Shown here: piece after piece, positions 53,754 through 62,284 of the stretch
Numbering within the stretch: position 1 is the stretch's first letter
Layout of the letters: the number at the start of each line of letters is the position of its first letter
DNA from: Bacteroidetes bacterium GWF2_33_38
GTDB lineage: Bacteria; Bacteroidota; Bacteroidia; Bacteroidales; GWF2-33-38
DNA length: 64,000 bases
Direction of reading: 5' to 3'
Assembly: GCA_001769505.1 (NCBI GenBank)
Contig: MEOF01000062.1
Location: 1-64,000 of the forward strand
Notes under the pieces: model-generated
Databases searched by the model: none
What the model was told of the DNA's origin: nothing
The model's input: the letters and a program-made list of their open reading frames with translations, nothing else
Made by a program: the position numbers and the translations under genes

Positions 53754-55013
53754 TTACCTTGCTTTTAATACGAAACGAGCAGTATGTCTGGTTTTTTGCT
53801 CTAGATAAATTTTTTTGTCAGTCAGCACCCTATCAATAGTTGCTTGATTGTAATGGCGAATGGTAGCTAGTTCCATATCGCTGTTGTAAAGAATTTTATA
53901 TTCTTTTTTCAAATCTTTAATTAACTTTTCGATTTTAGATTGACAATTGTCGATACAAACCGAAAAACTAACGGCAGAATTTTGCATTAAGTTTATTTTA
54001 ACTCTGTGTTTTGCAAAAACACCAAAAATATCACTCAAGTTATTCTCCATAATGAATGATAAATCCCTTGGCGAAATAGACAACAATACCTGTGATATTT
54101 TAAAAATAAACGAAGGTTTAAGTTTATCGCTCAACTGATTTTCGTTAATAACAGTTCCTTCACTTTGTGGCGAAAGAAAGGATTTAACAAATAGTGGGAT
54201 TTGCTTATTTTGTAAGGGTTTTATGGTTTTAGGATGAATAACTGTAGCTCCATAATAAGCTAATTCGATAGCCTCGAGGTATGAGATATTATCAAGTTTC
54301 TCAGTATTATCGAACCATTTTGGGTCGGCATTTAAAACCCCATCAACATCTTTCCATATAGTTACACTTTCAGCATGTAACGAGTGTGCAATGATAGCAG
54401 CCGTAAAATCTGAACCTTCACGCCCAAGAGTGGTTGTTCGACCATTCGATGTACTTCCTATAAAGCCTTGAGTTATGTAAGTATTTGTTTGTGTAAAAGT
54501 GAAAAAACGAGACATTAAATCGTTGGTTTGTTTCCAATTAACTTTTCCTTCTTGAAAAGTATCATCGGTTTTTAAAATAGAGCGTATATCAACAAACTCG
54601 CAATTATTCCCTTTGTAATTCAAATATGCAGCTATAATTTTGGTTGACACTATTTCTCCAAAAGATACTATTTTGTCGTATTCGGATGAGTAATCTACAC
54701 TTGGCTTACTTCCAACAAGCCTGTATAAGTCGGCAAATATTAAATCTAAATCGTTAAAAATTTGATGGTTTTTATCATCGAAAAGTTCATTCGTAATTGA
54801 GAGGTGAAATTCTTTTACGATTTGCAAGGATTCTTTTTTTTCGATTTTTTCATAAAAATAATCATTGCAGAGCTTTTCCAATGCATTGGTAGTTTTGCCC
54901 ATTGCTGAAATTACGACAACAATTTTTTCGTTGTATCTTTCGAGTATTGATTTTAAGTTTTTTACTGCATCGGCATTTTTTACCGAAGCTCCTCCAAATT
55001 TAAAAACAATCAT
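53754..55013 (-). CDS. lysC: Aspartate kinase
   Basis: The first enzyme of the aspartate pathway phosphorylates aspartate for lysine, threonine and methionine synthesis and for diaminopimelate in the cell wall. The N-terminal MIVFKFGGASVKNADAVKNL is the family signature, and TTTLGREGSDFTAAIIAHSL is the substrate and ATP region. ACT-like regulatory domains occupy about residues 295-419, so feedback control by lysine or threonine is likely. It is monofunctional, not fused to homoserine dehydrogenase or diaminopimelate decarboxylase. The asd stop is 3 nt upstream, making an operon. Confidence 0.94.
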   Translation of the reverse strand: MIVFKFGGASVKNADAVKNLKSILERYNEKIVVVISAMGKTTNALEKLCNDYFYEKIEKKESLQIVKEFHLSITNELFDDKNHQIFNDLDLIFADLYRLVGSKPSVDYSSEYDKIVSFGEIVSTKIIAAYLNYKGNNCEFVDIRSILKTDDTFQEGKVNWKQTNDLMSRFFTFTQTNTYITQGFIGSTSNGRTTTLGREGSDFTAAIIAHSLHAESVTIWKDVDGVLNADPKWFDNTEKLDNISYLEAIELAYYGATVIHPKTIKPLQNKQIPLFVKSFLSPQSEGTVINENQLSDKLKPSFIFKISQVLLSISPRDLSFIMENNLSDIFGVFAKHRVKINLMQNSAVSFSVCIDNCQSKIEKLIKDLKKEYKILYNSDMELATIRHYNQATIDRVLTDKKIYLEQKTRHTARFVLKAR

Positions 55014-55016
55014 AAT

Positions 55017-56003
55017 TTAAATAATTTTTTGTTCTATTAAATATTCGGCAATTTGAATAGCATTGGTTGCAGCTCCTTTTCGTAAATTATCGGCTACAAT
55101 CCACATATTTATAGTTTTTGCTTGTGAAAAGTCTTTGCGAATTCTACCAACAAAAACTTCGTCTTTATCGTTTGCCGTTAGAGGCATTGGATAAAAATTA
55201 TTGAATACATCGTCTTGAACTACAACGCCTTTTGCGTGTGATAAGATTTTACGAATTTCAATTATATCAGGCTCATTTTCGAACTCAATATTTACAGCTT
55301 CTGAATGACCTCCAACTACTGGAACTCTAACGGCTGTTGCTGTAACATTGATATTTGCATCAAGAATTTTTTTAGTTTCGTTAACTAATTTCATTTCTTC
55401 TTTAGTATATCCGGTTTCGTCGAATGTATCGCAATGTGGCAAACAATTTTTGTCAATTGTGTGCGGATAAGCTTTTAATCCATCAATACCTTTTCGTTCA
55501 TTCTCCATTTGATTTACAGCCTTCATCCCTGTTCCTGTAATCGATTGATAAGTAGAAACAACAATGCGTTTAACCTTGTATTCCCGATGTAAAGGTGCAA
55601 TTGCTATTAACATTTGAATGGTCGAACAATTGGGATTTGCAATAATTTTGTCGGCAATAGTCAACACATTTCCATTTATTTCGGGAATCACGAGTTTTTT
55701 GGTCTTGTCCATTCGCCAAGCCGACGAATTGTCGATTACTACTGTATTATTTTTAGCAAATGCTTCAGCCCATTCGAGCGAAACGCTTCCTCCTGCCGAA
55801 AAAAGTGCAATATCGGGTTTCATCGATACGGCTTCGGAAATACTTACGATTTTGTACTTTGTGTTTTTATATTCGATGATTTTTCCCAATGATTTTTCCG
55901 ATGCTACTGGAATAAGCTCAGTGATTGGAAAATTTCGTTCGGCTAACACTTTCAAAAACATTTTGCCTACTAAGCCTGTAACACCTACAATTGCAACTCT
56001 CAT
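55017..56003 (-). CDS. asd: Aspartate-semialdehyde dehydrogenase
   Basis: This enzyme reduces aspartyl phosphate, the product of the neighbouring lysC, with NADPH. The N-terminal nucleotide-binding motif VAIVGVTGLVGKMFLKVLAE is clear. The catalytic cysteine lies in IIANPNCSTIQMLIAIAPLH, and PVVGGHSEAVNIEFE contains the substrate-binding histidine. Length, 328 residues, is normal. Its 3' end is 3 nt from the lysC start, and it is 29 nt downstream of the kdsA stop. Confidence 0.96.
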   Translation of the reverse strand: MRVAIVGVTGLVGKMFLKVLAERNFPITELIPVASEKSLGKIIEYKNTKYKIVSISEAVSMKPDIALFSAGGSVSLEWAEAFAKNNTVVIDNSSAWRMDKTKKLVIPEINGNVLTIADKIIANPNCSTIQMLIAIAPLHREYKVKRIVVSTYQSITGTGMKAVNQMENERKGIDGLKAYPHTIDKNCLPHCDTFDETGYTKEEMKLVNETKKILDANINVTATAVRVPVVGGHSEAVNIEFENEPDIIEIRKILSHAKGVVVQDDVFNNFYPMPLTANDKDEVFVGRIRKDFSQAKTINMWIVADNLRKGAATNAIQIAEYLIEQKII

Positions 56004-56032
56004 GAGACTTGTCTTTTAATATTTTTACAAAT

Positions 56033-56851
56033 TTAAAACTGATTTATTGCTGACCTGATTTTACACAATTTATCCAAAAGAGGTTCGACCAAATCGAGTT
56101 TTAACATATTTTCACCATCTGAACTCGATAGTTTAGGATTCGGATGTGTTTCGAGAAAAATGCCGTCAGCACCAACTGCTATGGCCGCTTTTGCAAGTGT
56201 TTCAATCATTTCGGGTTTGCCTCCGGTAATTCCATTCGATTGATTTGGCTGTTGAAGCGAATGAGTAATGTCGACAACAACAGGATACCCACATTTTTTC
56301 ATCGTATAAATACCTCTGAAATCAACAATTAAATCGTGATAGCCGAACAGTGTACCACGTTCGGTTAACAAAATATGATTATTTCCCGATTGGCTGACTT
56401 TTTCGCTTGCAAATTTCATGGCTTCAGGCGATAAAAACTGACCTTTTTTAATGTTTACATATTTTCCGGTTTTTGCAGCCGCAATTAAGATATCGGTTTG
56501 ACGAGATAAAAAAGCAGGTATTTGCAATATATCAGCAACCTCTGCAACTTCGGCGGCTTCGGCGGCAGAATGAATGTCGGTAAGAATAGGTAAATGCAAG
56601 GTAGATTTTATTTCTTGCAAAATGTCAAGTGCTTCTTTATCTCCTATACCGGTGTATGAATCTAATTTAGAACGATTTGCTTTGCGATACGATGCTTTAA
56701 AAATAAACGGAATTTTAAGTTCTTCGGTAATTATTTTTAAGTTAGTTGCAATAAAAATGCTTGTTTCTCTATCTTCGATAATACAGGGCCCTGCAATTAA
56801 AAAGAAGTTGCCTGAATTTATATTTTTTATGTTTGGTATTTTACTCAACAT
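56033..56851 (-). CDS. kdsA: 3-deoxy-8-phosphooctulonate synthase (KDO8P synthase)
   Basis: KdsA condenses arabinose-5-phosphate with phosphoenolpyruvate for the KDO of lipopolysaccharide, which implies a Gram-negative outer membrane. Signatures include FFLIAGPCIIEDRETS, FKASYRKANRSKLDSYTGIG and GKYVNIKKGQFLSPEAM. The asparagine in YVNIKKG marks the metal-independent type, whereas metal-dependent enzymes have a cysteine at the first motif. Length, 272 residues, is normal. It is the first gene of the leftward kdsA-asd-lysC set. Confidence 0.94.
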   Translation of the reverse strand: MLSKIPNIKNINSGNFFLIAGPCIIEDRETSIFIATNLKIITEELKIPFIFKASYRKANRSKLDSYTGIGDKEALDILQEIKSTLHLPILTDIHSAAEAAEVAEVADILQIPAFLSRQTDILIAAAKTGKYVNIKKGQFLSPEAMKFASEKVSQSGNNHILLTERGTLFGYHDLIVDFRGIYTMKKCGYPVVVDITHSLQQPNQSNGITGGKPEMIETLAKAAIAVGADGIFLETHPNPKLSSSDGENMLKLDLVEPLLDKLCKIRSAINQF

Positions 56852-57419
56852 TGACTTGAAATTTATACTTCAAACTTACATGATTTTTTTTAATTTTGGA
56901 TATGCTTGAAAAAAATACTTAATTTTTAACTGCTTAGGTATTTTCTGCTGAAAAATAGAATGTTTTTTAGAATTTATTCTCTGTTGCCTGTAGCTCAAAA
57001 CAATCCCATGTTCCTGAAAACATGATGCTTGTGGAATACTAAGTTCTAAAAAAAAGTATTCCCTTTGAATTAATGAGTAGAAATTACAAATTTCATAATC
57101 CTGAAGGATTTTAATTTATAAATTTGCTACAGTATATTAGTTGGATATATTTGTTCGTAAATTGTATGCTGATTGCATATTAAAAACTTAACTTACAGTG
57201 TTAAAAAAAAGGGATGGAAATGTCTGGTGCAAAAGATTATTGCGATGAAAAAGAATTAGTAATTTTATGTTTAATTTAATAGGTAAAATAACCACAAGCG
57301 TGACGCTTGCGGTAGCTGGGGGATTATATCCTGAAATAGCTAGTCTTTTTAATATGTCAGATTTAAGAAAATCTAAGATCGTATTGTTTTTTGAAATAAA
57401 AGATTAAACCGCAATTATA
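56852..57419. other. 568-bp intergenic region without a gene
   Basis: No ORF looks real. The only notable feature is the second copy of the 34-bp repeat at its right part. The rest is AT-rich and may contain decayed sequence. Confidence 0.5.
57291..57324 (+). repeat. 34-bp intergenic repeat, copy B
   Basis: A perfect CAAGCG-TGA-CGCTTG hairpin at 57295-57309 is followed by GGTAGCTGGGGGAT. Copy A at 3741-3774 lies in the opposite orientation and matches at 28 of 34 positions. Confidence 0.6.
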
Positions 57420-57875
57420 ATGAAAAAGATTGTAATATCAATATTGTTTTTTTTAGCTTTTTTTAGTATCTCTTGTAATGAAAGAGTAGAAAAAAAAGAA
57501 ATCGTCAATAGAAATTCTAAATATTATAAAGTATATGAATTTTGGGAAAAATTTGTAGAAGCAATGTCAGTTAAAAATTCATCGTTTTTAATTGAAAATT
57601 CATTAGATACTATAAATTGTTGTGAATGCCTTCCTTCTGTTAATTCAAAAGATAAGTTCTCTTCAAAATTTATTTTAGATAAATATATTAATAAAGTGAT
57701 GCATGTTGAAACACTAAAAGAAATACCTTTTAGTGTTTTTGAAACCGATACTAACACATATAAAATTACTTATCATATTACAAGTAAGAATGCTCCAAAT
57801 GGGACATATAGTTTATTTTATACAGTTGTTAAGGAAAATGGGGAATTTTTATTTTCAGGAATGTTATTTCAATAA
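57420..57875 (+). CDS. Small lipoprotein, unknown function
   Basis: A lipoprotein signal (MKKIVISILFFLAFFSISC) precedes a 130-residue body with KVYEFWEKFVEAMSVKNSSF and YSLFYTVVKENGEFLFSGML. The layout, a helix followed by beta-strands that end in a compact strand pair, recalls SnoaL/NTF2-like folds, but this is only a guess. It begins a run of three small lipoprotein genes on the plus strand. No family is recognised. Confidence 0.6.
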   Translation: MKKIVISILFFLAFFSISCNERVEKKEIVNRNSKYYKVYEFWEKFVEAMSVKNSSFLIENSLDTINCCECLPSVNSKDKFSSKFILDKYINKVMHVETLKEIPFSVFETDTNTYKITYHITSKNAPNGTYSLFYTVVKENGEFLFSGMLFQ

Positions 57876-57890
57876 TAAAAAATAAGAAAT

Positions 57891-58178
57891 ATGAAAATTA
57901 ACTTGATTACTACAACTTCAATTATTTTATTGTCATTATCTTTTGGCTGTGATAGTATAGTTGATGTAAAGAATAGTGAGATAAAGAATAATATTTATAC
58001 AAATAATTATTTCAATTTTAGTTTACATTTTTCAAATAATTGGAGAGTCAAAACGGAAAAAGAAAATGCAGAACTAATTGAGAATGTTGTTGTTATTTAC
58101 TTTGTCAATAGGATTGAAAATAATATATTTGATAATATTAATGCTGCCAAAAAATATTTACAAAATTTAAAAAACTAA
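57891..58178 (+). CDS. Short lipoprotein, possibly truncated
   Basis: The signal MKINLITTTSIILLSLSFGC marks a lipoprotein. The remaining 75 residues (YFNFSLHFSNNWRVKTEKEN) look like the beginning of a PsbP-like or similar beta domain that would normally be longer. The frame stops at 58178. The following 140 nt encode no clear continuation in the other frames, so truncation is suspected but not proven. It lies 15 nt after the previous lipoprotein gene. Confidence 0.5.
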   Translation: MKINLITTTSIILLSLSFGCDSIVDVKNSEIKNNIYTNNYFNFSLHFSNNWRVKTEKENAELIENVVVIYFVNRIENNIFDNINAAKKYLQNLKN

Positions 58179-58321
58179 ATTCTGGGTAATGTGGTCAAAA
58201 TTACCAACTATTTTTGGTATCATTAAAAAAGGGCTACGACATTGGGTTTATATTATTATGGTTCACAACCAGTATTTGGTTTGCAAAATGGACTACATTA
58301 TTAACTTAAATAATCACTTTC

Positions 58322-58762
58322 ATGAAATATATATATTGTATTATTTTTTTAATGATTTTACTTGGATGCGATGAATTTGATTCACGGTTAAAAGTATATA
58401 ATAAATCAAATAAACGAATTCTTGCTGAATGTAGTAAAGATACTATAATTGAAGATTCATTATATTATGATTTACTTGTTACGCCAGGAATTGTTAGACC
58501 AAATGAAACAATTAGTTTTACTTATGAAAAATGGGATATTTACATTAAAAATGAATTTCAAGATAGTAAATTACACATGTTTATTTTTGATTATGAAAAA
58601 TTAACACAATATGCTGTTTATGGTAAAGTAATTTCAAGGGATTCATTATATAAGCGATACGATTTAACAGTAGATAGTTTAGAAAAAATGAACTGGACAA
58701 TTACCTATCCCTATAGAAAACTCCAAACCTTTCCGAAAGTTTTAAAACTTTCGGAAAGGTAA
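58322..58762 (+). CDS. Small lipoprotein, unknown function
   Basis: The start MKYIYCIIFLMILLGC gives a lipoprotein signal with a lipid-anchored cysteine at residue 16. The 130-residue body contains LKVYNKSNKRILAECSKDTI and WDIYIKNEFQDSKLHMFIFD, a beta-sandwich-like pattern, and no known family is assigned. The last dozen codons are formed by the 34-bp palindrome described separately, which probably also acts as the terminator. Confidence 0.65.
   Translation: MKYIYCIIFLMILLGCDEFDSRLKVYNKSNKRILAECSKDTIIEDSLYYDLLVTPGIVRPNETISFTYEKWDIYIKNEFQDSKLHMFIFDYEKLTQYAVYGKVISRDSLYKRYDLTVDSLEKMNWTITYPYRKLQTFPKVLKLSER
58727..58760 (+). terminator. Perfect 34-bp palindrome at the lipoprotein 3' end
   Basis: ACCTTTCCGAAAGTTTT (58727-58743) is followed directly by its exact reverse complement. 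It overlaps the last codons and the stop of the lipoprotein gene and leads into an A-rich run. Likely a terminator or dispersed element inserted at the gene end. Confidence 0.7.
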
Positions 58763-58849
58763 AAAAATAGTTCGTTTTCCGTCCTTGTAGGTGTTACCAA
58801 CAAACAATTCTACTAAGCTAAGAAGAAATCAAACAAAAAAAATAAGAAT

Positions 58850-59434
58850 TTATTCCTTTTTGGTAATCGTTGAAATCGCTGTTGATTTTACATTCCATAC
58901 TAAAGAATCTTTTTCAAATATCATATCTACATCTGCTGTTATAAAAAAACAAGGCGATTCATCAATATATTTCATAATTAGTGTTCCGCTTTTGAGGTCG
59001 TTGATATCTAATAAAATATTTTTTTCAATATCATTAAACATGAAATTTTGAATCAAGTTGCTAGTTTTAAGTTCAAAATTACCTTTGTCATTCAATGTTT
59101 GGACCCATTCATCAAGATTCATATTCTCGTATTCAGTAAACGAAATAAAATCTTTCGAAAATATGGTTAAGCTAAATACTTCGCTTTCGATTGCAATACT
59201 GCATTCGCCAGTTGGTTTAACACTGAACATATAATTTGGGTTTGCTCCAAAAACACTCTCATCATCGATAATTTGTAGCGAATCATTAACATAAAAATAA
59301 GCTTCTTCCTGTTCAAAACACTCGTTGGGTATTTCATCGATTATTTTTTTGCATTGAGAAAAAAATAATATTGGAATGATTTGAAAAAGTAAAAAGAGAA
59401 CACGAAATAATTGGTTTATCTGTCTATGATTCAT
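58850..59434 (-). CDS. Envelope lipoprotein of unknown function
   Basis: The start at 59434 (MNHRQINQLFRVLF) is preferred to the track start, whose extra 13 residues (MFRILSKKKKCFV) overlap another reading frame. A hydrophobic stretch ends in FFSQC, a plausible lipobox. The remaining 165 residues are acidic and beta-rich, including ECFEQEEAYFYVNDSLQIID and MKYIDESPCFFITADVDMIF. No family is recognised. Confidence 0.6.
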   Translation of the reverse strand: MNHRQINQLFRVLFLLFQIIPILFFSQCKKIIDEIPNECFEQEEAYFYVNDSLQIIDDESVFGANPNYMFSVKPTGECSIAIESEVFSLTIFSKDFISFTEYENMNLDEWVQTLNDKGNFELKTSNLIQNFMFNDIEKNILLDINDLKSGTLIMKYIDESPCFFITADVDMIFEKDSLVWNVKSTAISTITKKE

Positions 59435-59585
59435 AACAAAACATTTTTTTTTCTTTGATAAAATCCGAAACATATTTAGGTGCCAAGTCTTCCCACGTTT
59501 TGTCTTTTGCTTTTATTTTCGCCAATACTTGTTTAGAAGTAATATGTAAGCGTTCTTTTTTCACATTTGGCAAATTCAATACAAA
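59424..59585 (-). pseudogene. Possible fragment of a NadD-like adenylyltransferase
   Basis: A short frame reads LPNVKKERLHITSKQVLAKI and continues WEDLAPKYVSDFIKEKK, bounded by stop codons on both sides. It resembles the C-terminal ISST..IR...LVPE.V..YI segment of nicotinate-nucleotide adenylyltransferase and has no N-terminal nucleotide-binding half. It is adjacent to recN. It overlaps the start of the 59434 gene by 11 nt. The similarity is weak and judged by eye; a short unknown gene is the alternative. Confidence 0.3.
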
Positions 59586-59685
59586 CTAAAAAATAATATA
59601 AGGAATTGCTATAAATCTTCAGTTTTTATACGAGTTTATTTTTTTATCCTCTCAGGTATTAACTTAAATTGATTGGTAATTAGGT

Positions 59686-61356
59686 TTAAAATTGCCGATG
59701 TAAGTGTTTTAGTAATTCTTTAGCATTCGAAATAGCAGCATTGGTAAGTTTTTCTCCACTTAGCATTTTAGCAATCTCAATTATTCGTTCGTTTTCCGAT
59801 AAGAGTTTAATATCAGTCTCAACGGTTTTGGTAGAGTTTTGCTTGTAAACGATGTAATGAAATTCTCCTTTGGCTGCAATTTGTGGCAAGTGTGTAATGC
59901 TGATTACTTGCATTTGACTTGCCATATGTTGCATAATGCTTCCCATTTTGTCGGCAATATTTCCTGAGATTCCATTATCTATTTCGTCAAAAATAATAGT
60001 TGGCAAATATGTCTTTGAACTTATTAAATGTTTTATGCTAAGCATTAACCTCGAAAGTTCACCGCCTGATGCGATTTTGGTAATTTCTTGCACCTGAATT
60101 TTTTTATTTGCTGAAAACAAAAATTGAATTTTATCAACACCCGATTCTGTAATTTTTTCGCTTTGTGTTAAGTTTATTTCAAAAGTTATATCGGGCATTC
60201 CAAGCAAGCGACACATGTCTTCAATTTTACTTTTTATTTCAGGAATACCAGCCTTTCTACGTTTGTTTAACTGCTTTGCTAATGCGTTTACTTCTTTTTC
60301 TTGCAAAGCAATTTCGATGTTGAGTTTTTCTATTTCGTTATCGAACGATGCAATTTGCATAAGCTCTTTTTCGATTGATTCTTTTGTAGAAATAAGCTCA
60401 ACAATTGAGTTGCATTGAAATTTTTTCTGTAGCGAATATATTGTGTTGAGTCGTTCGTTGACTTTTTCTAATCGTTCAGGATTAACATCAATCTTATTAA
60501 AAATACTTTCGATATCGGCATTGATATCTTTTGTTTCAATGTAAATTTGCTGAGTTCTGTTGGCAAGTTCTGTAATATTTGGATATATTTTTTTTACGTT
60601 ATCTAAAGTGCTTAACACAAATTTTAACTTATTAATTGCATTGTGTTCTTCCTCGCTAAGAGCTAAAACTGCATTATTCAAATCGCTTTTAATATCAACT
60701 GCATGAGTTAAAAATTGAAATTCTTGTTCGAGTTCTTCTTGTTCACCTGGTGCTAATTTTGCATCGTTAAGTTGCTCAAATTGAAATTGCAAGAAATCGA
60801 GTTGCGTTTTTGAATCGTTGGCTTTTTCTTCGAGCACTTGAAGTGTTTTTTGGGCGGTTTTAAATTTTTTGTAGCGGATCGAAAAATCAGAACACAAGGG
60901 TATATTATCGTTGAAAACATCAACTACATTTAATTGAAAACCTTCGTCATTTAACAATAAATTTTCGTGTTGTGAATGAATATCAATTAATTTCGATGAA
61001 ATTTCTTTTAATGCTTGAAGCGAAATAGGGGTGTCGTTTATAAATGCTCTTGATTTTCCTTGTGAATTTATTTCTCTTCGTATAATTGTATTTTCAGAAT
61101 AGTCTAGATCGTTGAGTTGAAAAAGGTTTTCGAGTTTATATTCTTTAATGTTGAAAACGGCTTCAATTACACATTTTTTATCTTGATTTTTAATGTGGGC
61201 ATTATCGGCTCTATTTCCTAAAATTAACGATAGAGCTCCAAGTATTATTGATTTTCCGGCTCCGGTTTCTCCTGTTATGGTTGAAAAACCTTTGTGAAAA
61301 TCAATTTCTAATTCATTGATAATTGCGTAATTAATTATTGATAATGACTTTAACAT
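59686..61356 (-). CDS. recN: DNA repair protein RecN
   Basis: An SMC-like ATPase used in double-strand break repair. The Walker A motif FSTITGETGAGKSIILGALS is at residues about 26-45. Two coiled-coil arms (about 150-350) flank a central region, and the C-terminal half contains the ABC signature ASGGELSRLMLSIKHL and the Walker B PTIIFDEIDNGISG. Length, 556 residues, is typical. It begins 21 nt after the DUF4835 gene on the minus strand, part of the omega-coaBC-DUF4835-recN set common in Bacteroidota. Confidence 0.96.
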   Translation of the reverse strand: MLKSLSIINYAIINELEIDFHKGFSTITGETGAGKSIILGALSLILGNRADNAHIKNQDKKCVIEAVFNIKEYKLENLFQLNDLDYSENTIIRREINSQGKSRAFINDTPISLQALKEISSKLIDIHSQHENLLLNDEGFQLNVVDVFNDNIPLCSDFSIRYKKFKTAQKTLQVLEEKANDSKTQLDFLQFQFEQLNDAKLAPGEQEELEQEFQFLTHAVDIKSDLNNAVLALSEEEHNAINKLKFVLSTLDNVKKIYPNITELANRTQQIYIETKDINADIESIFNKIDVNPERLEKVNERLNTIYSLQKKFQCNSIVELISTKESIEKELMQIASFDNEIEKLNIEIALQEKEVNALAKQLNKRRKAGIPEIKSKIEDMCRLLGMPDITFEINLTQSEKITESGVDKIQFLFSANKKIQVQEITKIASGGELSRLMLSIKHLISSKTYLPTIIFDEIDNGISGNIADKMGSIMQHMASQMQVISITHLPQIAAKGEFHYIVYKQNSTKTVETDIKLLSENERIIEIAKMLSGEKLTNAAISNAKELLKHLHRQF

Positions 61357-61377
61357 TGAATTAGATGAGATTACGAA

Positions 61378-62283
61378 CTATTGCTGCTTCATAATTTTGT
61401 TGTATTTTCCAATATTTGCAGGATCAACTTCTTTTAAGATATTTACAACTCGAGCTTTTTCGTCAGGAAACGACTCTGAAAATATATTAACAAATTCGTC
61501 TGCTTTTGCGTCAAATAAAACTCTTAAAAAAACGGTTGAAATAGTTTTATTTCGATATGCTTTTTGCACATAGTTTAAACTTTCGACCATTGTTCCGCGA
61601 GCTTCAATTGTTTTGTCAGCCATGCGATCCAAACCCATACGGTGGTACGAATAGTAAAATTCTCTTAATGGACGGTAGTTTTCGTTCAACATGTTTTCGA
61701 CCATCCAATAGCGATTCTTATTGTTTTCAAATGCTTTCCAACCTTTAAATTCATCTTGAGTTTGTGCTTTTTGTACAATATTTTCGGCTACTTGATAATA
61801 CGGTGTGCCTCCTTCAAGCGAAAACGAATCATAATCAATTCCAAGAATTATGTATATGTAATAGGCAATTAACGAAGTTAAATTATCGGTAAAAACTTGT
61901 TCGTTAAATTCCATCGCTTGAAATTCGACATATCGAAAATGCACATCGTTATCAACATAATTCATCAATACTGAATTGTATGTTGAATTGAAAACAGGAC
62001 GACTTGCTTGTATTTGCATGGTGCCTTTAAATTCGTCAGCTCCAATTTCAGTTGAAATATTTATTAAAATATTGCACTCAATTTTTTCGTCTTGTGTATA
62101 TGCATGATTAGTCCATTTTCGATTATTAATAAATTCGAAAAGGTCTTTTTGCATATTGGTAAACTTATCTTTGTTTGTACCTTGAACTTGAGGAGATACA
62201 ACTTGTATTCTACATTTTAACTCTTGTGAAAAAACATCAAGATTAACAACGATTCCTAAAAGAATAATTAAAAAAAGTCTCAT
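61378..62283 (-). CDS. DUF4835 family secreted protein
   Basis: A 301-residue protein with a signal peptide (MRLFLIILLGIVVNLDVFSQ). The body opens with ELKCRIQVVSPQVQGTNKDK and contains KDLFEFINNRKWTN, ASRPVFNSTYNSVLMNYVD and DYDSFSLEGGTPYYQVAENI, all typical of the DUF4835 family. The family is restricted to Bacteroidota and commonly lies between coaBC and recN. Its role is unknown; a periplasmic location is expected. It starts 1 nt after the coaBC stop. Confidence 0.9.
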   Translation of the reverse strand: MRLFLIILLGIVVNLDVFSQELKCRIQVVSPQVQGTNKDKFTNMQKDLFEFINNRKWTNHAYTQDEKIECNILINISTEIGADEFKGTMQIQASRPVFNSTYNSVLMNYVDNDVHFRYVEFQAMEFNEQVFTDNLTSLIAYYIYIILGIDYDSFSLEGGTPYYQVAENIVQKAQTQDEFKGWKAFENNKNRYWMVENMLNENYRPLREFYYSYHRMGLDRMADKTIEARGTMVESLNYVQKAYRNKTISTVFLRVLFDAKADEFVNIFSESFPDEKARVVNILKEVDPANIGKYNKIMKQQ

Positions 62284-62284
62284 T

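Noticed and set aside
58189-58374. 61-residue plus ORF after the short lipoprotein
   Set aside because: Overlaps the next lipoprotein start and shows no continuation of the previous domain.
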